This document shows, piece by piece, positions 23,853-34,152 of a stretch of 64,000 nt of DNA (positions within the stretch are counted from its first letter, which is position 1; every line of letters begins with the position of its first letter). This stretch comes from Albugo candida (Eukaryota > Oomycota > Peronosporomycetes > Albuginales). The translations under genes were made by a program, and so were the position numbers. The stretch covers positions 1 through 64,000 of the forward strand of contig JBDOQK010000077.1 of assembly GCA_040437565.1 (NCBI GenBank), in the 5' to 3' direction. The notes under the pieces were generated by a model. The model was not told the DNA's origin and did no database searches. It saw only the letters and a program-made list of their open reading frames with translations.

Positions 23853-26800
23853 ATGGAGCACAAAGCGCGGAAAAAGCCTGTGAAAACAAACGACACTGCA
23901 TTGGATAGCGAAAACCATGATCCAACTACTTCCGTCAACGCAATTAAAGTAATTGTTCGTATTCGTCCGTTAAACGATAAAGAAATTGCAAATCGATCCC
24001 CAATCATCCTTCAAGCTCAAAATTCCAGCATCCAAGTGGCTAATCCTGCTGTTTTCATAGACGGTAAACACCACGTAATGGGAAATACCGATAACTCATC
24101 TCCAAAACATCTCATTGCCAACGCATTCGCTTCTGACGATTGCCGCACTTTCCATTTTGATCGATGTTTCACGAGCACAAGTGACGATTTAAACGGCCAA
24201 GATATCGATCCGATTACCAGTAAACCCAATCAAATCGCTATTTTCGACGAAGTTGGCGTCAGTATGATCGATTCGGCGTTCCGGGGCTTTCATTGTACCG
24301 TTTTTGCGTATGGGCAAACAGGTTCCGGAAAGACACACACAATGTTTGGACACAAGGAATCGGATCAATTTGGTCTCATTCCCCGCGTCTGCGAGGAATT
24401 ATTCCGAGAGATCGAATCACGTCGACAGAAACAACCGATGGAGGACGAAGCTCCTTGTTCTTTCGCTGTGGATGTGACGTATTGCGAGATTTATAAGGAG
24501 AAAGTCATTGATCTGTTAGACAATGAAATCGTCTCATCCACACGGAATCGTCCCCATTCCGCGCATACCGCTCCATCGGAAGATAACGGAAGCTCCACAA
24601 CGTCCCGGAAACCTCTCAAAATACGAGAACATCCAGTAACAGGTCCATTCATCGAAGGTCTGATCTCTTCGAGTGTCTATTCGTACGAAGAAATTGCTCA
24701 TATTATGACCACTGGAGAAAAGGCCCGCACTGTTGCTTCCACTTGTATGAATTCCGTGTCATCTCGATCTCATGCGATCTTCACTATCACACTCACACAA
24801 GCGTATCGCGATCCAATCTCACTCTCATGTCACGAGAAAACGTCCAAAATATCACTTGTCGATCTCGCTGGCTCGGAACGCGCATTGAATGCCGGCACAA
24901 GCGGCGAAAGACTCAAAGAAGGCGCTATGATCAATAAGAGTCTCACGACGCTGGGAAGAGTGATCTCAGCACTCAGCAAGTACGTGTGAGAGTCGATGAT
25001 CATTGTCAACTGATTGGTGTGATAGAAAGTCTTTGGATCGCGTTCCGTATCGCGACAGTACTTTGACGTGGCTTTTGAAAGAAAGTCTCGGCGGAAATGC
25101 AAAGGTAGGCGCTTTGCAGAGAATCGCATTCGACTGATACTTTGTGGTAGACGACTATGATGGCTATGGTATCGCCAGCAGCAGAGGTGTGTGGCTGTTT
25201 GCTCCATATACAATTTCTGAACCTTTGCTGTAGAATTACGAGGAGACTATGAGCACATTACGATACGCCGAATCTGCAAAGAAAGTGATCAATTGTGCGC
25301 TTGTGAATGAGGATGAGAATGCGAAAATCGTACGTACGCTACGACAAGAGATTGCCGGACTTCGAGACGCATTGTCCAAGTGTTCGCAGGAGGTGAGGCC
25401 TCCGATCGATGTCGCGATCGACGATGAACATACGGCGATAATTGCGAATTTAAAGAGCGAATTGAAAGTGTATGAAGAAAGCAGTAAAGAGGACAATGGA
25501 TGTATCAGAGTGACTTCTAATTCGGTGTATTTGACGTCTGAACGACCGATTCTCGTGAACATTGGATTTGTGGATACGAATGCGATTGCTTACGTTTTGG
25601 AAGTTGGAAGCACTGTTTTTGGACGTGGAAATTCGTCGGAAATATCAATTTGGAGCACTGACAAGCGATTTATTCGCATCGACGATGAAGCGTTATGTTC
25701 TGAACACATTTGCATCGAATGCAGTCGCATAGAAACTCTCAATGGGACGGAATCTCCGACGTATTCGTTGCGTCTCTCATCCATAGAGTCTGAAGCCATC
25801 ACACAAATAAACGATCAAATATTGAGCTTCCCGTCGTCGGTGGACCTGTTTCACGGCGATTGTATTCGAATTGGAAACAGCCACATACTTCGCGTACTCC
25901 TTCCAGGAACCAAATCCGACGTGAACGATCGTTTGACTCAAGTGAGTCCTTTTCCAGAGCCTCCAAAGGTTTTAGAGCTTCCACGAGGGAATGTAAAGGA
26001 GCGGGTGGATGCACTCAATGCGTTGTGTCAATGCGTCGGAATCGTTTGGTCCTTTGAAAACGAAGCGGACGGTGAGGTATCCGTTTTCCGAACCGATACA
26101 CGAAATCGAGTCGCATGGAGTTTGGAAGAATTTCTCATGAAATACGACACAATGACACAATTTCTAACCAATTTGCAAGAGCTTTTACCGTCTTCTCCGT
26201 CAATGATACAACGAGAATCGATACGGGAGGAGGAGGATACCAATGCGATATCGCCTTCCGACACGATGCAAACGTGTGCTCGACTTCACGGGTACGCACG
26301 CCTGACACTTTGCACGACGCAATCGGCACGAGCGATGGATTCTGTCCAAAATGTATCGCTACTTCTCATCAGTCCGATTGGAAAATGCATTGGGAATGTA
26401 AATGTGAGCTATACAAAGCCTCGAAATACGTGCGAATTCCATCTCCAACGAGTGGCGTTTTACGCGAATGCCATCACATCAGAATCCATTTCTGTTATCA
26501 TAAAACATTCCAATTCCAAAGTCGAACATACAATTCCAATCAGTCTGAACGCACAAAACCCGCAGGGAGATCAAGTGGCAGATATGGATCATCATTGGCA
26601 AATTCAAGGGAATAAGGAAATTGCGCTATTGCTGGAGATCTGGGGACACGGTCGGGTCCTCGTACTTGGTCCTCTTGGCGATCGAATGCCATTCTCACCA
26701 CCACGAATCGATTTCTTCGTATCGGCTGATATCCAGGAACGCGATGCGGATGGAATGTATCGTCCTGTTGCCGTCAAGAAGGATGGAACGCTGCGTCTGC

Positions 26801-28278
26801 ATCTGAATCAAGCTCGGAAATTATGTCTCCATATCGTTCAGGCGGATACCGCTTCGTTCTGTTTACGTGAGCTTTTACTCGTTCGTATCTCATCAGTGAG
26901 ACATCAAAGGGTTTTTCCGTTGTGGAGAGATACATTGGAGTCGGGAAAATGCACGCAATCCGCTTCTGTGCTTTCTCTGTGCTCTCCGAAACAAGTTTTC
27001 GATGTAGAGACTCATATGTGTTCATGGAAGGAATTGGACCTTTTGGAGGAATCTGTGTGTGATTTCACGTCACGGACATTGAGTGGGGTATTCAATTGCA
27101 TGGAAAACGACTCGGAATCCATCGATCCGAAGAAAAGTCGCTCGGTGTTCCAATTGGCGGTATCATTCCGACAGCAATATAACTCGACTCCAATTGTCAT
27201 TTTCAAAAGTATTGTTGTCAAAATCTGTCATTCATTGCCAAAGAAACTCGCTCTCCGACAGCGTATCAGTAGAGGATGGGAAGCTACACGTACCGCTTGG
27301 TGGGCAAAAGAGAGCTATAGTCGCAATTTTCGATTGGGAACATGGTTTACAGCCGAACTGTTGATGGAAAATAAGCTTTGGAATGGTGAGCGAACGGCAC
27401 GGAACATTGCTGGAGATCTGATGGAAACGCTCGCGAACGGAATGGAAAGGATGGAAGCGATGATATCGCTGGAAATGGTGCGACATCGACTACTTGCAAT
27501 GATTCCGAGTCCATCGAGCGACTCGAATGTAGAGATTTTGAAGAAACTGTTTGAGAAAAATATTCCCGAGGAATTGTGTGTGGAATCTGACGACGGCAAT
27601 GCATTGTTTCTGACTCTAAAGAATCGGAAAAGTATTCGGTTGCGGTTGACGCATTTGGATGCGAATCGAATCGATGACGAGGAGGGTGAACCGGTTCCGT
27701 TTTTGATTACAGAACCGGCTCGGTTCGTATCGCCGATGAAAGACGTACTGGAAAAAAAGGTGGTGCAAGCAGCGCCATGGCAACCGAGTGTGGCTGAAAT
27801 GTGCGGGTTTCTCGATATCCATCGATCGATGCAGCTGGGAACAGCAGCGACGGCAATTGTGACAAATGGAAATAGTGTAAAGTGGCAACGTCGATGGTTT
27901 GTACTGCGTCGACCGTTTTTGTATGCGTACAAGTCGATGGCGAGGAAAGAGCAAGTGGGTGTGATTGAAATTACGAAATGTCAAATTATTGTGCCAATGA
28001 CATTAAGCGGAAAGACTCGAAGACATAGTTTGCCAGTGTTTTGGAAAAGTGGAGGGAAGGATACGAGTGCGTCAGAGGAAGGAAGGGAAAGACAACCGCC
28101 GTTTACGTTTCAATTGTGGAGTCAAACCGGTTCGAGAAGTTTGATTTGGTCGTTTCGTGCGTCGAGTTGTGCAGAGTTACGTGCTTGGCTTGTTGCGATT
28201 GATCCGCTCAAGATTGAGGCGTGTAACGCGTTACGACCGATTCCGGAGAGTTGTAATTTACCAGCAATTACAGCGTGA
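23853..28278 (+). CDS. Kinesin-3 family motor with FHA and C-terminal PH domain
   Basis: A plus-end microtubule motor of the KIF1/Unc104 type, which moves vesicles and organelles. Exons 23853-24983, 25030-25104, 25151-25186 and 25234-28278 join over introns of 46, 46 and 47 nt to give 1428 aa. The third exon is only 36 nt. The motor domain (about 30-430) has P-loop GQTGSGKT at 154-161, switch [10 protein letters not shown] and switch II DLAGSE, and splicing restores [21 protein letters not shown] and [12 protein letters not shown]. An FHA domain follows (about 515-630, core [11 protein letters not shown]) and a PH domain lies at about 1270-1410 (GFLDIHR ... [16 protein letters not shown]), expected to bind membrane phosphoinositides. 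The first intron uses a GTGTGA donor chosen to keep frame. Confidence 0.94.
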
Positions 28279-28871
28279 GAGTAGTCTAGTGCGGTTAAGT
28301 TTCAATGTTTGAATGCCTTATTGTTGCAATGTTTCAGAATGGAGCTGTAGTGAAGTGGAGTGAGATAGTGTGGATGCCACAGTCACTCCAAACTTGCTGG
28401 GAGGAGACACACCTGGCATCCGACTGAGGGAGTCGTATCGCAAGGGAGTACGCGGTCAAAAGTGGACGGGGAAAGTGTCGCTTTAGCTCCTTTTTGACGC
28501 GAATCTTTCCAAATCAAGCAAACTGATTCGTCAAAAAGCAAATTCATGGGTTTATAATCAATGATAAACGCTGTGCTGTCCTTTTGGTGATTGTCGAGTT
28601 TTTGCGACATGTACACTGCCTTTTTAAAAAAAGTCTAACTGAAAAAGATACAACCCTAATCTTGTAACTGTCGTTGAAGAAAATTGTTGAGGAAAAAAAG
28701 AAATCGCGTAAGGAGCGATGCATGAATGCATTTCAAGAGGTGTAATCGCATACATTCGCTATTCTCGTTCAATCATTTTAAATAGGGTATCAAACACGAC
28801 AATATTGGATTTTTCGTGCAAAATGCGCAATCGCTTTCATTTTTCAATTTCCTTTAAGGAAAAACAGCTCA

Positions 28872-30059
28872 ATGCGTTTATGGAAAGCTCCTCGCAAACA
28901 AAGCACATCTCCGAAACCCAACTACTCTTCACCACGATGCGCTGCCGACTATATCGCACTCAACGCAGATACTATCCAATCAGACACCACCGTCAATGAC
29001 TCAAAAAGTAGCTTTGGCGGGTTGAATTGGCTCCAATTCAAAAAGAGCATCCAATCTCATCCGAAAACGTCCAATCAAATCCCGGATATCATTATCAACG
29101 AATCAGCAGAACAAAGTTATTCCATTGGTGATAATCCGTGGCATCTTCAAAAAATCGATTCTATTTTCTACCAATTGAATTCACACCGTAAAAATGGTCT
29201 CAGCGCCGAAAAAGCGTCCAATCGGCTCCACACGTACGGCTCCAATTCCATCGATACAGAAGCCAAAACACCCATTTACGTACTATTTCTCCTCCAATTC
29301 TGCAACCTGATCATCGCTTTGCTTCTATTCGCGTCCGTGGCGGCAATCAGCTTGCAAGAATACACAGAAGGAATTGCAGTGCTACTGATCGTATTGCTGA
29401 ACGCATCCATCGCCACCATACAAGAGAACAAAGCCGGAAACGCTCTGGATGCGCTTTTACAACTCACCAGCGCTCAATCCGTCGTCATTCGCGATAAAAC
29501 ACAGCTCTCGATGGACAGCAAAGCCATTGTTCCCGGAGATATCGTTCTCTTACGAGTGGGCGACGTCATACCGGCCGATTTGCGATTGATTGAAAGCAAT
29601 TCGCTCAAAGTGAATGAAATGAATCTAACGGGAGAACCGACTGATGTCTCAAAGAAAGCATTGGATTTGGAGAAGAAATGCGATGAATTGAGTCCAAGTC
29701 CATTGAATATGGTGTTTTCTTCGACTACGGTGACCGCTGGAAGTGGAAATGGGATCGTTGTTGCGACGGGAATGGCCACACGAGTTGGTGTGATTGCATC
29801 TCTGCTAAAAAGCACAAATATCAGCGCAAGAGATCAGAATAAAATGTGTAGGAATCCAATGCAACAATTCATCGCACGGTATCAGCCGAAAAAGACGCCT
29901 TTAGAACGCGGTTTACACAAATTGGGCATTTTAATGGGAAGTATAGCGATTGGAATTGCTATTCTTTTGTTTGTGGTTGGATTTCTAAGAGATACACGAG
30001 ATCCAAGGTACCCGTATCGACCCGTTTGGCTCACAATGGTCATGGTAGCAGTCTCTGTG
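28872..30059 (+). other. Redundant 5' part of the P-type ATPase gene (assembly copy)
   Basis: Identical to 30701-31888, the first 396 codons of the full ATPase gene, and cut by the 100-N gap within the fourth membrane segment. It has the same upstream sequence, including the initiator-like element at 28833-28850. Not counted as a separate gene. Confidence 0.88.
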
Positions 30060-30661
30060 NNNNNNNNNNNNNNNNNNNNNNNNNNNNNNNNNNNNNNNNN
30101 NNNNNNNNNNNNNNNNNNNNNNNNNNNNNNNNNNNNNNNNNNNNNNNNNNNNNNNNNNNGTTTCAGAATGGAGCTGTAGTGAAGTGGAGTGAGATAGTGT
30201 GGATGCCACAGTCACTCCAAACTTGCTGGGAGGAGACACACCTGGCATCCGACTGAGGGAGTCGTATCGCAAGGGAGTACGCGGTCAAAAGTGGACGGGG
30301 AAAGTGTCGCTTTAGCTCCTTTTTGACGCGAATCTTTCCAAATCAAGCAAACTGATTCGTCAAAAAGCAAATTCATGGGTTTATAATCAATGATAAACGC
30401 TGTGCTGTCCTTTTGGTGATTGTCGAGTTTTTGCGACATGTACACTGCCTTTTTAAAAAAAGTCTAACTGAAAAAGATACAACCCTAATCTTGTAACTGT
30501 CGTTGAAGAAAATTGTTGAGGAAAAAAAGAAATCGCGTAAGGAGCGATGCATGAATGCATTTCAAGAGGTGTAATCGCATACATTCGCTATTCTCGTTCA
30601 ATCATTTTAAATAGGGTATCAAACACGACAATATTGGATTTTTCGTGCAAAATGCGCAATC

Positions 30662-30679
30662 GCTTTCATTTTTCAATTT
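30662..30679 (+). promoter_or_regulatory. Oomycete-type initiator before the P-type ATPase
   Basis: GCTTTCATTTTTCAATTT matches TCATTYYNCAWTTT, the 3' 14 positions of the oomycete core-promoter consensus (Inr plus flanking region), exactly. It lies 22-39 bp upstream of the ATG at 30701, implying a very short leader. The same element occurs at 28833-28850 in the redundant copy. Confidence 0.6.
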
Positions 30680-30700
30680 CCTTTAAGGAAAAACAGCTCA

Positions 30701-33700
30701 ATGCGTTTATGGAAAGCTCCTCGCAAACAAAGCACATCTCCGAAACCCAACTACTCTTCACCACGATGCGCTGCCGACTATATCGCACTCAACGCAGATA
30801 CTATCCAATCAGACACCACCGTCAATGACTCAAAAAGTAGCTTTGGCGGGTTGAATTGGCTCCAATTCAAAAAGAGCATCCAATCTCATCCGAAAACGTC
30901 CAATCAAATCCCGGATATCATTATCAACGAATCAGCAGAACAAAGTTATTCCATTGGTGATAATCCGTGGCATCTTCAAAAAATCGATTCTATTTTCTAC
31001 CAATTGAATTCACACCGTAAAAATGGTCTCAGCGCCGAAAAAGCGTCCAATCGGCTCCACACGTACGGCTCCAATTCCATCGATACAGAAGCCAAAACAC
31101 CCATTTACGTACTATTTCTCCTCCAATTCTGCAACCTGATCATCGCTTTGCTTCTATTCGCGTCCGTGGCGGCAATCAGCTTGCAAGAATACACAGAAGG
31201 AATTGCAGTGCTACTGATCGTATTGCTGAACGCATCCATCGCCACCATACAAGAGAACAAAGCCGGAAACGCTCTGGATGCGCTTTTACAACTCACCAGC
31301 GCTCAATCCGTCGTCATTCGCGATAAAACACAGCTCTCGATGGACAGCAAAGCCATTGTTCCCGGAGATATCGTTCTCTTACGAGTGGGCGACGTCATAC
31401 CGGCCGATTTGCGATTGATTGAAAGCAATTCGCTCAAAGTGAATGAAATGAATCTAACGGGAGAACCGACTGATGTCTCAAAGAAAGCATTGGATTTGGA
31501 GAAGAAATGCGATGAATTGAGTCCAAGTCCATTGAATATGGTGTTTTCTTCGACTACGGTGACCGCTGGAAGTGGAAATGGGATCGTTGTTGCGACGGGA
31601 ATGGCCACACGAGTTGGTGTGATTGCATCTCTGCTAAAAAGCACAAATATCAGCGCAAGAGATCAGAATAAAATGTGTAGGAATCCAATGCAACAATTCA
31701 TCGCACGGTATCAGCCGAAAAAGACGCCTTTAGAACGCGGTTTACACAAATTGGGCATTTTAATGGGAAGTATAGCGATTGGAATTGCTATTCTTTTGTT
31801 TGTGGTTGGATTTCTAAGAGATACACGAGATCCAAGGTACCCGTATCGACCCGTTTGGCTCACAATGGTCATGGTAGCAGTCTCTGTGGCGGTAAGTGCG
31901 GTTCCCGAAGGTCTTCCGGTCGTGACAACACTTTGTCTGACATCGGGGACAACGGATATGATCAAAGAGCACGTACTGGTTCGGAAATTAGCGGCTGTGG
32001 AGACATTGGGCGCGGCTTCCGTGATATGTACCGATAAGACGGGAACGCTCACAGAGGGGAAAATGACTGCAGTTAAGATTTGGGGCGATTCCAAAGAGTA
32101 TGAGGTCACAGGGAAGGGATTTGATCCAGGGAATGGAGCAATTTATATTCGAGAAATGGAAGGATTACATGCAGCAGACACTGTTCTTCTTCGAGCAATG
32201 CTGGTGGCATGTGTGCTGTGCAGTAATACGATCCTCCAGCAGAAAGAAACGGATGGGAAGATAGAATGGGAGCCTATCGGAAACTCATCGGAAGCTCCGT
32301 TGATCGTCGCTGCAGCAAAGAATGGAATCGACAGACAACAAGTGGTATCATCGTATCCGCTTGTCGACGAAATCCCATTTAATTCCTCACGCAAAATGAT
32401 GATAACAATTCACGAAGAAATCAATTTTGTGGGCTTTGAGAACGTCCAATTACCACTGAATGCGACATTGATCGCGTGCATCAAAGGCGCACCGAATTAC
32501 ATCCTCACGAAATGCAGTCGATATTGCAGTGAACATGGCGACACATTCGATTTGAACGAGCAGAAAACGACTGAAATCCTCCAGATGGTCGACACGCTCT
32601 CCTCCCAAGCGCTTCGTGTGCTCGCAGTGGCAATTTTACCGCTGTCTGAGCTCCCATACGATCGAAATTGCGAAAGCGTTGAAGAGAAATTTTCTTCCAT
32701 TCCCAGTAAATGCACATTTTTGGGCTTAATTGGCTCCATCGATCCTGAACGAGATGGAGTCAAAGAAGCAATCGGTAAAGCTCGCAAGGCTTCCGTTCGT
32801 ACGATTATGATAACAGGCGATTATTTGGCAACAGCAGTGGCAATCGCTCAGAATATCAATTTATTGCAACGAGGAGCGAATATCTCACACGAAGCAATCG
32901 ATTGTTTGCAACTTCGGACGCAATGCGATGCTTATAAATCGATCGAAGAAATCGATGCACTCACATGTGAGAAAAACGTATTTGCTCGTGCTCGTCCGGA
33001 AGATAAATTGGAAATTGTCAAGTCGTTAAAGAGGCAAGGATTGATTGCGGCAATGACAGGCGATGGTGTGAATGACGCTCCAGCTCTCAAGGAAGCAGAT
33101 ATCGGTGTGGCAATGGGTATTTCCGGCACAGAAGTCGCAAAAGGAGCGTCGGATATGATTCTAACGGACGATAATTTCTGCAGTATTGTCGCTGCCATCG
33201 AAAAAGGACGAAATATTTACGCCAATATTCAGAAATTCGTATTGTTCTTACTATCGACCAATATCGGCGAAATTGTGATCATTTTCATCGCAATTGCAGT
33301 TGGAATGCCTGTGCCTTTGGAACCGCTTCAAATTCTCATTTTGAATTTGTTATCGGATGGAATGCCCGCTGTAGCATTGAGTTTGGAGAAAGGGAATCCC
33401 GCCATTATGAATGAGAGCCCACGGCCAAAACGACAGCAAATCATTCACGGGCGTTTATGGACGCTTGTCCTCGTGAATGCGGCTCTGATCGCATTTGGTG
33501 GCATTGTCATTTTCGCTGTTGGAATGTATTGGAACGTCGGCAAATTACTTGTGAGTGATATAATCGCAACAAATGGACAGAGCAATGTGTGTCGACGTTG
33601 GACAGGACATCAAAATGGCTGGAAACTCATCGGTAATTGTGGTATACGACGCGCTGACGGCTCCATGTTGTTCCCTGATGCTGTCGATCGCTTTGAAAAC

Positions 33701-34144
33701 GCTTCGGTCATTTGCAAAGGAGGGAATTACGACTGCATGCGCGACGGAACGGCGCGAGCACAAACAATGACATTCATTGGAATTACGTTCACAGAAGTCG
33801 TTCGTGCGTACAGTGTTCGAAGCTTTACCGCTCCTTTGTACGCGTCAATGTTTTCCAATCGATATGTAGTGATCGCATCGGCGCTTTCGGTGGCATTGAC
33901 ACTCGTAATGACAAATACTCCGTTCGTAATGGATCGAATCTTTGGATTTGTGTATATCGAATGGTTCCAATGGCTTTTTGTGATCGCAATTGCGATTCAT
34001 ACGACATTTTGGGGCGAAATGGTCAAATGGAAGTTTCGTCATTGCGATCGGAAGAAAGCGCGTTGGGAGGAAATGGAAAGGAAAATCGATTCTTTGTATT
34101 GCGAGATGGAAAGTATGCGTCAGAAATACGCGCTCGAAGAATGA
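30701..34144 (+). CDS. P2-type cation-transporting ATPase (Ca2+-ATPase-like)
   Basis: A single exon of 1147 aa with all P-type hallmarks: actuator TGEP, phosphorylation site DKTGTLTEGKM with Asp445, KGAPN in the nucleotide domain, TGD and GDGVNDAPALKEADIGVAMG in the hinge. Ion-site residues favour the P2A (SERCA/PMR1) group: VPEGLP in M4 with Glu403, STNIGE in M5 and NLLSDGMPA in M6. Yet the residues after the phospho-Asp (EGKMTAVKIWG) look more like fungal ENA-type Na+ pumps, so the transported ion stays open. The M7-M8 loop is long with several Cys. The N-terminal about 80 residues are basic and Ser-rich. It converges on CCDC146 with 8 bp between stops. Confidence 0.93.
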   Translation: MRLWKAPRKQSTSPKPNYSSPRCAADYIALNADTIQSDTTVNDSKSSFGGLNWLQFKKSIQSHPKTSNQIPDIIINESAEQSYSIGDNPWHLQKIDSIFYQLNSHRKNGLSAEKASNRLHTYGSNSIDTEAKTPIYVLFLLQFCNLIIALLLFASVAAISLQEYTEGIAVLLIVLLNASIATIQENKAGNALDALLQLTSAQSVVIRDKTQLSMDSKAIVPGDIVLLRVGDVIPADLRLIESNSLKVNEMNLTGEPTDVSKKALDLEKKCDELSPSPLNMVFSSTTVTAGSGNGIVVATGMATRVGVIASLLKSTNISARDQNKMCRNPMQQFIARYQPKKTPLERGLHKLGILMGSIAIGIAILLFVVGFLRDTRDPRYPYRPVWLTMVMVAVSVAVSAVPEGLPVVTTLCLTSGTTDMIKEHVLVRKLAAVETLGAASVICTDKTGTLTEGKMTAVKIWGDSKEYEVTGKGFDPGNGAIYIREMEGLHAADTVLLRAMLVACVLCSNTILQQKETDGKIEWEPIGNSSEAPLIVAAAKNGIDRQQVVSSYPLVDEIPFNSSRKMMITIHEEINFVGFENVQLPLNATLIACIKGAPNYILTKCSRYCSEHGDTFDLNEQKTTEILQMVDTLSSQALRVLAVAILPLSELPYDRNCESVEEKFSSIPSKCTFLGLIGSIDPERDGVKEAIGKARKASVRTIMITGDYLATAVAIAQNINLLQRGANISHEAIDCLQLRTQCDAYKSIEEIDALTCEKNVFARARPEDKLEIVKSLKRQGLIAAMTGDGVNDAPALKEADIGVAMGISGTEVAKGASDMILTDDNFCSIVAAIEKGRNIYANIQKFVLFLLSTNIGEIVIIFIAIAVGMPVPLEPLQILILNLLSDGMPAVALSLEKGNPAIMNESPRPKRQQIIHGRLWTLVLVNAALIAFGGIVIFAVGMYWNVGKLLVSDIIATNGQSNVCRRWTGHQNGWKLIGNCGIRRADGSMLFPDAVDRFENASVICKGGNYDCMRDGTARAQTMTFIGITFTEVVRAYSVRSFTAPLYASMFSNRYVVIASALSVALTLVMTNTPFVMDRIFGFVYIEWFQWLFVIAIAIHTTFWGEMVKWKFRHCDRKKARWEEMERKIDSLYCEMESMRQKYALEE

Positions 34145-34152
34145 CAATGCAC

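Larger units (their letters stand above)
28331..31888. repeat. Gap-flanking exact direct duplication, 1729 bp
   Basis: Positions 28331-30059 and 30160-31888 are identical, separated by exactly 100 N (30060-30159). The segment covers the upstream region and the first 396 codons of the P-type ATPase. Copy one ends at the gap in mid-codon; copy two runs on into the complete gene. I read it as unmerged overlapping contigs, not a tandem gene duplication. Confidence 0.92.

Noticed and set aside
28383-28616. Minus-strand 77-codon frame upstream of the ATPase as a gene
   Set aside because: No family motif; it lies in the promoter region and is repeated only because of the assembly duplication.
28331-34144. 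Tandem duplication of a P-type ATPase gene
   Set aside because: The copies are identical over 1729 bp including non-coding sequence, and the first copy ends at a 100-N gap; unmerged contig overlap explains it better.
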